Source: an uncultured Arsenicibacter sp.
Lineage (GTDB): Bacteria; Bacteroidota; Bacteroidia; Cytophagales; Spirosomataceae
DNA: 64,000 bases
NCBI RefSeq assembly: GCF_945952095.1
Contig: NZ_CAMFHL010000005.1
Location: 20,574-84,573 of the forward strand
Direction of reading: 5' to 3'
In this document: positions 18,495 through 27,722 of the stretch, piece by piece
How the letters are laid out: every line of letters begins with the position of its first letter
Position numbering within the stretch: position 1 is the first letter of the stretch
Notes under the pieces: model-generated
Told to the model about the DNA's origin: nothing
Database searches by the model: none
What the model saw: the letters and a program-made list of their open reading frames with translations, nothing else
Made by a program: the position numbers and the translations under genes

Positions 18495-18502
18495 TACCTT
18501 TA
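18495..18502 (+). promoter_or_regulatory. Weak Bacteroidota -7 box (TACCTTTA) before fucosidase
   Basis: TACCTTTA differs by one base from the TAnnTTTG consensus and lies about 30 bp before the GH29 start codon in the 264-bp divergent gap 18267-18530. No clear TTTG -33 element was found, and no promoter was found for the opposite pectate lyase gene. The rest of this gap shows nothing I can name. Confidence 0.35.
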
Positions 18503-18530
18503 ATGCATAATCGCTTTTTTCAGATCAATT

Positions 18531-19961
18531 ATGCGTGTAAAACCCATCGTTGCGGCTATCCTTTCCGTCTTTGTTTGTCAGGTTACGCACGGGCAAACGG
18601 TACCGGAACCGTATGAGCCGACCTGGCAATCGCTCGGAAAACATACCGGCGTCCCTGAATGGATACGGGACGCTAAATTCGGAATTTATTGTCATTGGGG
18701 TGTCTATGCGGTGCCTGCCTATAATAATGAACACTACATCCAGCACATGCACAATGAGGCCGATTATGCCAAACTGGGTACGCACAAACGCCACGTAGCC
18801 ATCTATGGCCCGCTGACCAAATTCGGCTACCACGACTTTATCCCGATGTTTAAAGGCGAACGCTTCAACGCCGACGAATGGGCCGAACTGTTTCAGAAAG
18901 GCGGGGCACGTTTTGCCGGACCGGTCGCCGAACACCACGATGGTTTCTCGATGTGGGCCAGTAAACTGACGCCGTTCAACGCCAAAGACATGGGGCCGCA
19001 CCGCGATGTGGTCGGTGAACTGGCCGTTGCGATCCGCAAGCGTAACATGAAGTTTTTCACCTCGCTGCACCACGAGCTGAACTATACCAACGTCAAGCTC
19101 AAACCGGGCTGGGCGGGGGCCGATCCGAAGTACGCCAAACTGTATGGTTCACCCATGAAAAAAGAAGCGTGGGACAAAATGTGGCTGGATAAATGCAACG
19201 AGCTGGTCGATAATTACCACCCCGATATTATTTATCACGATGCCTGGCTGGAACAGGTGCCGGTCAAAAACATACAGACCTACCTCGCCCATTATTTTAA
19301 CCAAGCCGCCGCCCGCAAACAGGATGTGATCGTGACCTACAAAGGCGAGGATATTCCGAAAGGCATCGGCATGGAAGACCACGAAAACACCAACCCCGAC
19401 CGCATCATCGAAACGCCCTGGCTCTGCGATTACTCAATCGGCACCGGTTTTTCGTTCTCATGGGGCTACACCGACGGCATGGAAATCCGCACGGCCGAAG
19501 ACATTGTCCGGAAAATCGTGGAGGTGGTCAGCAAAAACGGGCAGTTGCTGCTAAACCTGTCCCCGAAAGCCGACGGCACGTTCCCCGAAGACCAGAAGCA
19601 GGTCGTCTACAAAATCGGGCGGTGGATGTGGTCGTTCGGCGAATCTGTCTACGAGACGCGGCCGTTCAGCGTTTACGGCGAAAAAACGGCCGGGGGCCAG
19701 CAGATTTACTATACCCGCAAGGGCAAAACCGTTTACGCCATCGCCATGGAATGGCCGGGCGCCGGTCAGTCGCTGTCGCTGAAAGCGATTACGCCCGCCA
19801 GTCTGGGCGGTCGCCTGAAAGCGGTGAACGTTCTGGGCCTCAAAAACCTGGAACCCTGCACCACCAGCCTGACCGATACCGGCCTCACGATTACCATTCC
19901 TCCGAAAACCCGAACCCCTTCTGATATTGCTGCGTATGTTTTCCGTATTGAAACCGAATAG
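18531..19961 (+). CDS. Alpha-L-fucosidase, GH29
   Basis: 476 residues with a signal peptide (AILSVFVCQVTHGQ). The family motifs appear in order: WIRDAKFGIYCHWGVYAVPAY near residue 40, AEHHDGFSMWAS near 127, LHHELNYTN, the nucleophile region PDIIYHDAWL near 230, and LLLNLSPKADGTFPEDQ near 345, then a C-terminal beta-sandwich. It hydrolyses terminal alpha-L-fucose, a sugar of RG-II and xyloglucan. It is the first of three plus-strand genes, divergent from the pectate lyase, and it overlaps the next gene. Confidence 0.95.
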   Translation: MRVKPIVAAILSVFVCQVTHGQTVPEPYEPTWQSLGKHTGVPEWIRDAKFGIYCHWGVYAVPAYNNEHYIQHMHNEADYAKLGTHKRHVAIYGPLTKFGYHDFIPMFKGERFNADEWAELFQKGGARFAGPVAEHHDGFSMWASKLTPFNAKDMGPHRDVVGELAVAIRKRNMKFFTSLHHELNYTNVKLKPGWAGADPKYAKLYGSPMKKEAWDKMWLDKCNELVDNYHPDIIYHDAWLEQVPVKNIQTYLAHYFNQAAARKQDVIVTYKGEDIPKGIGMEDHENTNPDRIIETPWLCDYSIGTGFSFSWGYTDGMEIRTAEDIVRKIVEVVSKNGQLLLNLSPKADGTFPEDQKQVVYKIGRWMWSFGESVYETRPFSVYGEKTAGGQQIYYTRKGKTVYAIAMEWPGAGQSLSLKAITPASLGGRLKAVNVLGLKNLEPCTTSLTDTGLTITIPPKTRTPSDIAAYVFRIETE

Positions 19962-21594
19962 CTGCCGGATCCTGTTGGCAGGGCTGCTGCTGTGGTCGGT
20001 GCAGGTAATCGGCCAGCAAAAGCCCGTCCGCTGGCAGGAAGCGCCGTTTACGGTCGTTTCGCCAACGGCCAAAACGTTTAAAACTGCCGAAATGGGCCAC
20101 GTTTTCCGTGGTCAGCGAAACTGTCTGGTGCGTATTCCGGCCGAACTCACGGGGCTGACCGGTGTGCAGATGCCCAAAACCGGCGACACCCAACCGCTTA
20201 CGATTCAGGTATCCCAACCGGTTCAGGTGCTGATCGGTCTGTTCCGCGACTCGACGCGGCAGACGCAACCCGCCACCTTACTGAACCGGCAACCGGTGCT
20301 GACCAACGGGGTGACCGTTACGGGCATGCCGCGCGTCGATGTGTATGCCCTCCCCTACGGCCGCGGCAGGCAGGTCATTCAGCCAACGGGCGAGCCGTTT
20401 CTTGTGCTGGGCGTTATCAAAGGCAACCAGACGCTGAGCCCCCGCGACGCCGGGTATCCCGACGGCCGGTTGTGGGAGCCTTATATTGTCGAAGGCTTTT
20501 CGGACGAAGAGCCCCTGTTTGAGATCGTTGGCGGACCCGACACACCGGTCGTCGCCAACGGAATGCCCGGAACCGAAGGTATTCAGGGCGGGTTTGAGGG
20601 CGGGGCCTGCATTAAACTCGGCAATACCTACCACATGTTCCCGACCGAGCGGGCCGGTGAGCAAGGCATGCCGGCGTATTATGACCGGATCAAAACCCGC
20701 ATCGGCCACTGGACCAGCACCGACGCCATTCACTGGACCCGCCAATCGACCATTTACCAGGCAAGCGGCGTGTATGCCGTTACCGACGACGACAACCCGA
20801 TCAATGACCGCCGTGGTGCCATCTGGTCGTATATGCCGGTATTCAACGAAAAAACAAACCGCTGGAATGGCTTCTATCTGGCCTATACCTGCCACAAAAC
20901 CATTCACCCGAACCACTCGTTCGGCCGCATCTGGCGGTGTGAGTCGGTGAAGGAGGGCATGGACGGCATCGGTGGCCCCTACCGCGATCTGGGCATTGTG
21001 ATGGAGCCCGGCCTCGACTCCCAGTTGTGGGAAGGCCGTCAGGGCGTTGATTCATTTTTCCCGTATAAAGTCGGCGATAAATGGCTGAGTCTCTACGGCG
21101 GGGCGTTTCCGTGGGCGAAATGGGCGGATTACCCCGACAAGCCGAAACAGGGCTGGCTCATCGGTCTGGCGCAGTCGAACACGCTCGAAGGCCCGTGGGT
21201 CCGGATGGATACCACCATCAACCCGGTCCGGTCGATGCACCCGTGGTTTATCGAAAACCCGCTCATCAGCCGCTTGCCCAACGGCCTGTACATTGCCATG
21301 TTCGACGGTGGTCCCGACGACTGGGGGCTTCATCTGCCCAACATGTTCGGCTATTCGCTGTCACAGGACGGCATCCACTGGACCGAAGCGCATTACTTCC
21401 CGATTCATACGAAGGTGAAGAAATGGTGGGACATCATGCGGACACCGCTCTGCCTGATCCCCGAAGGCAACGACGAGTTCACGGTTGTGTACGCCGCCAT
21501 CGACAAAAAACAGCGGTACCACCCGATGGGCATGGTCCGCGTCAAACTCAACACCCGCATCGCCGACGCGAAGTTGAAGCAACTGAGTAAATAA
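19936..21594 (+). CDS. Secreted beta-propeller glycosidase-like protein with N-terminal accessory domain
   Basis: 552 residues from ATG 19936, giving the signal peptide ILLAGLLLWSVQVIGQ; the start overlaps the fucosidase gene by 26 bp. Residues about 35-180 form an accessory domain (PVQVLIGLFRDST, FLVLGVIKGNQTLSPRDAGYP) that also appears at the C-terminus of the next protein. Residues about 185-545 look like a five-bladed propeller of the GH43/GH117/GH143 type (GGACIKLGNTYHMFPTE, SYMPVFNEKTNRWNGFYLAYT, SRLPNGLYIAMFDGGPDDWG, SLSQDGIHWTEA). I cannot assign a family. A hydrolase for an RG-II side-chain sugar is an inference from context. Confidence 0.72.
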   Translation: MFSVLKPNSCRILLAGLLLWSVQVIGQQKPVRWQEAPFTVVSPTAKTFKTAEMGHVFRGQRNCLVRIPAELTGLTGVQMPKTGDTQPLTIQVSQPVQVLIGLFRDSTRQTQPATLLNRQPVLTNGVTVTGMPRVDVYALPYGRGRQVIQPTGEPFLVLGVIKGNQTLSPRDAGYPDGRLWEPYIVEGFSDEEPLFEIVGGPDTPVVANGMPGTEGIQGGFEGGACIKLGNTYHMFPTERAGEQGMPAYYDRIKTRIGHWTSTDAIHWTRQSTIYQASGVYAVTDDDNPINDRRGAIWSYMPVFNEKTNRWNGFYLAYTCHKTIHPNHSFGRIWRCESVKEGMDGIGGPYRDLGIVMEPGLDSQLWEGRQGVDSFFPYKVGDKWLSLYGGAFPWAKWADYPDKPKQGWLIGLAQSNTLEGPWVRMDTTINPVRSMHPWFIENPLISRLPNGLYIAMFDGGPDDWGLHLPNMFGYSLSQDGIHWTEAHYFPIHTKVKKWWDIMRTPLCLIPEGNDEFTVVYAAIDKKQRYHPMGMVRVKLNTRIADAKLKQLSK

Positions 21595-21600
21595 TTTATT

Positions 21601-21667
21601 TACCACATAGGCACATAGAGCACATAAGAGATTAAAAATTCTTTGTTTTCTATGTGGCTATGTGGTA
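21601..21667. repeat. Inverted repeat TACCACATAG...CTATGTGGTA, family C
   Basis: Two adjacent stems, TACCACATAG (21601-21610) with CTATGTGGTA (21658-21667) and CACATAGA (21612-21619) with TCTATGTG (21649-21656), form a long interrupted hairpin. The enclosed part matches the element at 10498-10561. It lies just after the propeller gene stop and may end transcription there. Confidence 0.78.
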
Positions 21668-21744
21668 TAAGTCCATTTAACATATCAGGAAAACTCTTCG
21701 TAAGAATTAGCAACGAGAAGATAGTTTAATGCGATCTGTAGACT

Positions 21745-24456
21745 ATGCGATATTATAGACACTATAATTTTTTAATATGGCTGGCAGCCATGCTCTTCGG
21801 GGCGGCGGCCCTTGCCGAAAACGTGCGGATTGTGCTGCCGGCTAATCCGCATGCACGGATCCGGTTCGGGGCAGAACGCCTCCGGAAAGCACTCGAACAA
21901 ACCGGCTACACGGTCAGTACCGGCACGGGGCCGGCCAACGGCAAAACCATTACCCTGGGGCTGCTTTCTGACAAACCGGTCGCGCAGGCTTTCCCGACCT
22001 CCACCCAGACGCCTGGCAAGGAAGGGTTTGTGGTGCAGCCGACTCCGCAAGGCTTCGTCATCGGCGGGGCCGACCCGTCGGGAACGCTGTACGGCTGTCT
22101 GGCCCTGGCCGGTGAAATTACCGCGCGAAAGGCCTGGCCGACCAACTTGCGGAAGGCCGATCAGCCCGAAATGGTCCTGCGCGGGGCCTGCATCGGCGTC
22201 CAGAAAACGACCTATCTGCCGGGACGGAATGTGTACGAATACCCGTATACTCCCGAAAATTTTCCGTGGTTCTACGACAAGGCCCTCTGGATCCGCTACC
22301 TGGATATGCTGGCCGACAACCGGATGAATTCGCTGTATCTCTGGAATGGCCACCCCTTTGCGTCGCTGGTGCGGCTCAACGACTATCCCTACGCCGTGGA
22401 GGTCGACGATACCACGTTCAAAAAAAATGAGGAGATGTTCCGCTTCCTGACCGAAGAGGCCGACAAGCGGGGTATCTGGGTAATTCAGATGTTTTACAAC
22501 ATCATCGTCTCGAAGCCGTTTGCCGAAAAACACAACCTGAAAACCCAGGATCGCAAACGCCCGATTATTCCGGTCATCGCCGATTATACCCGCAAGTCGA
22601 TTGCGGCGTTTGTCGAAAAATACCCGAATGTGGGCCTGCTGATTGCCCTCGGCGAAGCCATGGAAGGCGATGAGATGGACGTGGAGTGGTTTACTAAAAC
22701 CATTATTCCGGGCGTAAAAGACGGCTTGAAAGCGCTCGGCAAAACCGACGAGCCGCCGATTGTACTGCGTGGTCACGACACCAACCCGCAGCTGGTGATG
22801 AAAGCCGCCCTGCCGCTCTACAAAAACCTGTACACCGAAAACAAATACAACGGCGAGGCCCTGACCACCTACACGCCGCGCGGGCCGTGGGCGGAAATGC
22901 ACCGCGACCTCAGCCGCCTGGGCTCAACCCACATCGACAATGTGCATATTCTGGCCAATCTGGAGCCATTCCGCTACGGGTCGGCCGATTTTATCCAGAA
23001 AAGTGTGCAGGCGATGCACGCCATCCACGGGGCAAACGGGCTGCACCTCTACCCCGAAGCCTCATACTGGGACTGGCCTTATACGGCCGACAAGGTAATG
23101 CCCCGGCAACTGCAAATCGACCGCGACTGGGTCTGGTACGAAGCATGGGGCCGCTACGCATGGAACTGCCACCGCAACCGTACCGACGAAGTGGCCTACT
23201 GGTCGGCCAGGCTGGACGGGATGTATGGTACACGGAAACATGGTCAGGATATTCTGGAGGCCTATGAGCAGGCGGGGGAAATTGCGCCCAAGCTGCTGCG
23301 CCGCTTCGGCATTACGAACGGCAACCGGCAGACGCTCACGCTGGGTATGTTTGTGAGTCAGCTCGTAAATCCCTACAAATACCGTGTCTGGTCCGACCTC
23401 TATACCTCCGACGGCCCCGAGGGCGAAATGCTGATTGAATGGGCCGAAAAAGAATGGAAGAAACAACCGCATACCGGCGAAACCCCGCCGCAGATTGTCG
23501 AAGAGGTAGTGCGCCACGGCAAACTGGCCGTCGAAGCGATTGACCGCGCCACGCCGTTTGTCCGGCAAAATAAAGCCGACTTTGACCGCGTACGCAACGA
23601 CATGTACTGCTACCAGGCACTGGCCGATTTTTATGCCGAAAAGATTAAAGCCGCCACGCTGGTGCTGCGTTACCACTATTCGCAGGATCTTCAGGATCTG
23701 GAAAAAGCCGTACCGCATCTGGAGCAAAGTCTGGTCCATTTCCGGAAGCTGGCCGACCTGACCCGCGATACTTATCTGTATGCCAACAGCATGCAGACGC
23801 AGCAACGGCGGGTGCCGATTGGCGGCAACGACGGTACCAACAAAACATGGGTGGAATTGCTGCCGCACTATCAGGCGGAGCTGGCGACATTTAAAAAGAA
23901 CCTGGCAAAACTCAAGGCTTCACCGGCCACGACTACTAATTCGCTGGCCAGCACTGCTCTGCCTAAAGCTACTGTGACGCTGACCGGCGAGACCTATAGC
24001 CTGACCAATAACCAGCTACCGTTTACGGATAAACCCAATGCTATTCAGGCCGTTAGTCCGGCGCTACAAACGCTGAGCGGGGTTCGTTATGCCATGAAGA
24101 CCCAGACAGAGACGCCAACGGTTGTGCGCTTCAGCACGAAACAGCCGGTGCAGCTGCTGGTTGGCTTTTTTAAATCAACCGATAAGACTACTTATTTGCC
24201 CGAACCGAATCTGGAGACCGATGCCAGTGCCAATGATTACGGACAGGCGGAGGTTAAAATCGCCAATGCGCTGGTGGTTGCCGATATACCGCCGGTACAG
24301 GTGCATGCCTATGCATTTCCGGCGGGGGACCATGCGCTGACGCTGGGCAAGGGCGCATGTCTGGTTCTCGGCTTTGTCGACGGTAAATATACCATTACGC
24401 CCTTTGACGCCGGTCTGGCTACGCGCAAGGGAGCCGACTGGTTGTTTGAAGAGTAG
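21745..24456 (+). CDS. Alpha-glucuronidase-like glycoside hydrolase (GH67/GH20-type N-terminal domain)
   Basis: 903 residues with a signal peptide (FLIWLAAMLFGAAALAE). Residues about 27-130 resemble the alpha/beta N-terminal domain shared by GH20, GH67 and GH115 (VRIVLPANPHARIRFGAERLRKALEQTGY, VIGGADPSGTLYGCLALAGEI). A TIM barrel follows with DMLADNRMNSLYLWNGHPF, LLIALGEAMEGDEMD and LHLYPEASYWDWPY, then a helical region. Residues about 735-895 are the accessory domain shared with the preceding protein (PVQLLVGFFKSTD, CLVLGFVDGKYTITPFDAG). The best guess is removal of a uronic acid from pectin, which is inference. Its stop is followed by a long hairpin. Confidence 0.7.
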   Translation: MRYYRHYNFLIWLAAMLFGAAALAENVRIVLPANPHARIRFGAERLRKALEQTGYTVSTGTGPANGKTITLGLLSDKPVAQAFPTSTQTPGKEGFVVQPTPQGFVIGGADPSGTLYGCLALAGEITARKAWPTNLRKADQPEMVLRGACIGVQKTTYLPGRNVYEYPYTPENFPWFYDKALWIRYLDMLADNRMNSLYLWNGHPFASLVRLNDYPYAVEVDDTTFKKNEEMFRFLTEEADKRGIWVIQMFYNIIVSKPFAEKHNLKTQDRKRPIIPVIADYTRKSIAAFVEKYPNVGLLIALGEAMEGDEMDVEWFTKTIIPGVKDGLKALGKTDEPPIVLRGHDTNPQLVMKAALPLYKNLYTENKYNGEALTTYTPRGPWAEMHRDLSRLGSTHIDNVHILANLEPFRYGSADFIQKSVQAMHAIHGANGLHLYPEASYWDWPYTADKVMPRQLQIDRDWVWYEAWGRYAWNCHRNRTDEVAYWSARLDGMYGTRKHGQDILEAYEQAGEIAPKLLRRFGITNGNRQTLTLGMFVSQLVNPYKYRVWSDLYTSDGPEGEMLIEWAEKEWKKQPHTGETPPQIVEEVVRHGKLAVEAIDRATPFVRQNKADFDRVRNDMYCYQALADFYAEKIKAATLVLRYHYSQDLQDLEKAVPHLEQSLVHFRKLADLTRDTYLYANSMQTQQRRVPIGGNDGTNKTWVELLPHYQAELATFKKNLAKLKASPATTTNSLASTALPKATVTLTGETYSLTNNQLPFTDKPNAIQAVSPALQTLSGVRYAMKTQTETPTVVRFSTKQPVQLLVGFFKSTDKTTYLPEPNLETDASANDYGQAEVKIANALVVADIPPVQVHAYAFPAGDHALTLGKGACLVLGFVDGKYTITPFDAGLATRKGADWLFEE

Positions 24457-24468
24457 ATGTTAACATTT

Positions 24469-24528
24469 CGGGTCAACTTCCAGGAAGTTCTGAACCGCCA
24501 GGCGGCCCTGTTCCTGGAAGTTGACCCG
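24469..24528. terminator. Long perfect hairpin between convergent genes, family D
   Basis: CGGGTCAACTTCCAGGAA (24469-24486) pairs perfectly over 18 bp with TTCCTGGAAGTTGACCCG (24511-24528). The 24-base loop contains a nested CCGCC-A-GGCGG. It lies between the convergent alpha-glucuronidase-like gene and the VWA-like gene, so a bidirectional terminator is likely. The loop is shared with the hairpin at 42657-42704. Confidence 0.82.
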
Positions 24529-24550
24529 ATTATTCCCGGTTTGCTACCAA

Positions 24551-26662
24551 TCAATACCCGCCGAAATACTTGCGTGCGCCCCACTCGGCGGCGGCAAGAC
24601 CAAGGACCATAAAGAACAGCCACCGCCAGTTGATGAGTTCATCCAGTTCTTCGGTGCTTGTCAGACGGGCCGGACTCTTCTTCGATACAATGTCTTTTAC
24701 CATGTTCTGTACCGATGCCGAGTTATAGAACCGGCCACCGGTTTGCTGGGCGAGTTGCCGCAACATGGCATGATCAGCCGTGGTATTCATGGCTTCGAGC
24801 TGCAGGTCGCGCACAATAAACTGCCCCGACGACAGCTCGGCTTTGTTGTTGATCGTTACGCTTGCCTTATAGCGGTAAGCTCCCTGCGGTAACCGGCTGA
24901 TTTCAAACCGGCTGTTGTCCTGGGTCGGCGTGTAGGTGTAATCGCGCGTGATGCCGCCTTCGTCGGTGATTTCCAGCGTTACCAGCTTGTCGTACAGCCG
25001 CTCGTAAATGTCGTTGTACAACTCGGTTTCAAACACCACTTTTTCGCCGACATAAAACTCATTCCGGATCGGATATACCCGCAGTTTCCGGCGGTCTTCC
25101 TTCACCGAAATCAGCTGAATGACTTTTTGCAGCAGCTCGTCGACGACCTCTTGTTTTTCGGTTAGCGCGTATTCTTCCAGCCGCCACTGCCAGATGCCCT
25201 CACCGGCCAATACGGCGGCCTTGCGGGTACCCGTTACGTTAAGCGCCAGCAACGGCTTGTTGGTTGCCACGGTGCCGACCTGTTGCCACAAGACCACTTC
25301 CGTGCCCGGCAACAGCTTGTATTCGCCGTAGGGAGCGGTCATCGGCGGGAATTTGCCCAGGATGTCCAGCCGCTCCGGATCAATGTTGATTTGCTTAAAG
25401 GTCGAATTCAGCCGCGCCGTCACCTTGTCGCCCTGCCCCGCCTGTGCATTAATCTGCATCACCGGATTGGAGGTGTTGAACGGCCCGACGGCCGACTGAT
25501 TACCCAGTACGAACAGCACCGGCGTCGTATTCTGGGCCAGCAACCGTTGCATGACGGCCGTTCCGGCACCGGCATTATCCGGAATCTGGTGCAGAATGAT
25601 CAGATCGTATGTTTTTTCGACACTCAACGGACCGTCGGCGCTCGTCAGAATCCGGACATCCAGTTCGTAATTCTGGTTTTTCTCGATGATCGCCCGCAAC
25701 GCTTTCACGTCCGGATGCGGGGTTGCCGCCAGCAGCAATACTTTTTCACGGCCGTCGATCACATCCAGATACACATCCTGACGGTTGTTTTTAAGGCTGA
25801 ATTCGCCCGCCTGCGGAATGATTTCGACAGTATAATGCTGCACCCCTTTCTGGGTGGCTGTCGTTTTAAAGGATACCTGACTAAAGGTTTCGTTCTGCGC
25901 AAAACTAACCGGCTGGCGACCCAGCTCACGGCCACCCTGTTTCAGCACTACCGTTGCCGACCGTCCCTGAAAACCGAAGCTGGTAATTTCGGCCTGAATC
26001 GGAAACTCATTGCCCAGATACGCAATCCGGTTGGCAATGATTCCTTTGAGTTGAATGTCTTTTTTGGGAATTGTATCGCCCAAGCCCACCGCATGAACGG
26101 CGAACGGATACTGCCCGAAGGTAGGCGATAAGCCCTGATTGAAAATACCGTCGGTGACCAGCACCACATCGGTTAAATGGCGGCCTTCGTAGTCAGAACG
26201 AATGTCGGACAGCAGGCCGGAAAGATTGGTTGTCCGTTGCGTGAAGGGAATCTGGGTCAGGTCGGCATCGGTAATGGTATCGCCGAACGTCCGGACCGCC
26301 ACATCCAGCCCCTCGTCGGCCAGCTCCTGCCGCAGTTGCTGAAGATTGGTCAGGGCCTTATTGAGGGCGGGCCTGCCCGCCGCCGCCACCGACTCGGAAT
26401 TGTCGACGGCTAACACCACCTTTGGCTTTTCGGTCAGCGACCGGACATTCCGTACCAGCGGGTTGAGGAACAGAAAGCACAGCAGGCTTACGACCAGAAA
26501 CCGCAGGGCAGTCAGGGCATAGCGCACGCGGTTATCCCACTGACTGACGCTTCCGGCAGATGCCTGGTTGGGAAAGGGCTGATACATGGCCGCGGCATAG
26601 ATCGCACCTACAGCAAGGCAGGCCAGTATCCACCACGGTGACGTTTGAAAGATGATGTTCAT
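24551..26662 (-). CDS. Membrane protein with von Willebrand factor A-like domain (BatA-like)
   Basis: 703 residues. There are transmembrane segments near residues 10-28 and 48-66 (YALTALRFLVVSLLCFLFLNPLV) and a last one near 685-700 (WRWLFFMVLGLAAAEWGA). Between them are a VWA-like domain (KVVLAVDNSESVAAAG, giving a D-x-S-x-S metal-binding motif, and VVLVTDGIFNQG) and immunoglobulin-like and amidotransferase-like segments. Such proteins occur in Bacteroidota beside Bat aerotolerance or DUF4159 genes, and their function is not well established. It stands alone here, convergent to the glycan genes, with a repeat element upstream. Confidence 0.78.
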   Translation of the reverse strand: MNIIFQTSPWWILACLAVGAIYAAAMYQPFPNQASAGSVSQWDNRVRYALTALRFLVVSLLCFLFLNPLVRNVRSLTEKPKVVLAVDNSESVAAAGRPALNKALTNLQQLRQELADEGLDVAVRTFGDTITDADLTQIPFTQRTTNLSGLLSDIRSDYEGRHLTDVVLVTDGIFNQGLSPTFGQYPFAVHAVGLGDTIPKKDIQLKGIIANRIAYLGNEFPIQAEITSFGFQGRSATVVLKQGGRELGRQPVSFAQNETFSQVSFKTTATQKGVQHYTVEIIPQAGEFSLKNNRQDVYLDVIDGREKVLLLAATPHPDVKALRAIIEKNQNYELDVRILTSADGPLSVEKTYDLIILHQIPDNAGAGTAVMQRLLAQNTTPVLFVLGNQSAVGPFNTSNPVMQINAQAGQGDKVTARLNSTFKQINIDPERLDILGKFPPMTAPYGEYKLLPGTEVVLWQQVGTVATNKPLLALNVTGTRKAAVLAGEGIWQWRLEEYALTEKQEVVDELLQKVIQLISVKEDRRKLRVYPIRNEFYVGEKVVFETELYNDIYERLYDKLVTLEITDEGGITRDYTYTPTQDNSRFEISRLPQGAYRYKASVTINNKAELSSGQFIVRDLQLEAMNTTADHAMLRQLAQQTGGRFYNSASVQNMVKDIVSKKSPARLTSTEELDELINWRWLFFMVLGLAAAEWGARKYFGGY

Positions 26663-26712
26663 AAAAGGTTGTATTGGCTTGGGAGCGTGAGGCGGAGGGC
26701 ACAGAGCGTAGG

Positions 26713-26769
26713 GCGTAGGGCTTAGTGCGGGGAGTCAGCAGACCCAACACCCTGCACTAAGCCCTATGC
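26713..26769. repeat. Inverted repeat GCGTAGGGCTTAGTGC, family E
   Basis: GCGTAGGGCTTAGTGC (26713-26728) pairs with GCACTAAGCCCTATGC (26754-26769) with one mismatch. Flanking degenerate pairing (GGAGGGCACAGAGC with GCTCCCTGCCCTCTGCC) extends it over most of 26690-26798. It lies downstream of fabG and upstream of the VWA-like gene, both on the minus strand. Confidence 0.7.
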
Positions 26770-26799
26770 TCCATACCCCATGCTCCCTGCCCTCTGCCA

Positions 26800-27546
26800 T
26801 TAAGTAAGCATTCCGCCATCGACCTGCAATACCTGTCCGGTAATGTACCGCGACAAGTCTGAGGCGAGGAAAACGCAGGCATCAGCCACCTCTTCGGGTT
26901 GCCCGCCGCGTTTCATCGGAATCGACTGTTTCCATTCCTCAACGGCTTTCTCGTTGATTTCGCCGGTCATTTCGGTTTCGATAAAGCCCGGTGCAATGGC
27001 ATTTGAGCGAATGTTCCGCGAACCCAGTTCCAGCGCCACCGACTTGGTAAAGCCGATGATACCTGCTTTGGAAGCGGCATAGTTCGCCTGTCCGGCGTTT
27101 CCGCGCAGACCGACTACCGATGTCAGGTTAATGATTGACCCCGACTTCGCTTTCATCATCGGTTTGATGGCGGCTTTAGTCAGGTTAAATACCGACTTCA
27201 GATTAACGTTAATAACGGTATCCCATTGTTCTTCCGACATCCGCATTAACAATCCGTCGCGCGTAATACCCGCATTGTTGACCACAACATCAACCTTGCC
27301 AAAGTCAGCAACCACCTGCGAAATGAGGTCTTCGGCGGCTGTATAGTCCGACGCATCGGACCGATAGCCTTTCACCCGGCCACCAAACGCACTCAGTTCA
27401 GCTTCGAGGGCCTGTCCTTTTTCTACACTCGACAGGTAAGTAAATGCCACATCTGCTCCTTCCTGAGCATACCGTGTGGCGATGGCCCGGCCGATTCCCC
27501 GTGAGGCTCCGGTAATTAACGCAACTTTTCCTTTCAGTAAATCCAT
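26800..27546 (-). CDS. fabG: 3-oxoacyl-[acyl-carrier-protein] reductase
   Basis: 248 residues from the ATG at 27546 (MDLLKGKVALITG). A longer frame begins at 27588 but adds residues unlike the family. It is a short-chain dehydrogenase with the NADP loop TGASRGIGRA (residues 12-21), NNAGITRDG near 89, the catalytic Ser in SVVGLRGNAGQ, and YAASK near residue 155. The end IAPGFIETEM... VDGGMLT is typical of FabG. It reduces beta-ketoacyl-ACP in fatty acid elongation, in the cytoplasm. It appears monocistronic, flanked by repeats. Confidence 0.95.
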   Translation of the reverse strand: MDLLKGKVALITGASRGIGRAIATRYAQEGADVAFTYLSSVEKGQALEAELSAFGGRVKGYRSDASDYTAAEDLISQVVADFGKVDVVVNNAGITRDGLLMRMSEEQWDTVINVNLKSVFNLTKAAIKPMMKAKSGSIINLTSVVGLRGNAGQANYAASKAGIIGFTKSVALELGSRNIRSNAIAPGFIETEMTGEINEKAVEEWKQSIPMKRGGQPEEVADACVFLASDLSRYITGQVLQVDGGMLT

Positions 27547-27665
27547 CTTGTTGTACCACAGAACAGCATTCTGTGTTATTAACCACATAACTCATCACAG
27601 TCTAGCGTTCTGTGATGCATAGAAGGCCAAAAATAGCGGATTAACGGGGATTGGACAAACGGCTT

Positions 27666-27706
27666 AAAAAGAGAAAGGTAGGCTATCGAGTAACCTACCT
27701 TCTCTT
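27666..27706 (-). terminator. Rho-independent terminator
   Basis: AAAAAGAGAAAGGTAGG (27666-27682) pairs with CCTACCTTCTCTTTTT (27694-27709) with one bulged A. Read on the minus strand it follows the small membrane protein gene and ends in a run of T, as expected for an intrinsic terminator. Confidence 0.8.
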
Positions 27707-27722
27707 TTTGTAAATAACATGA

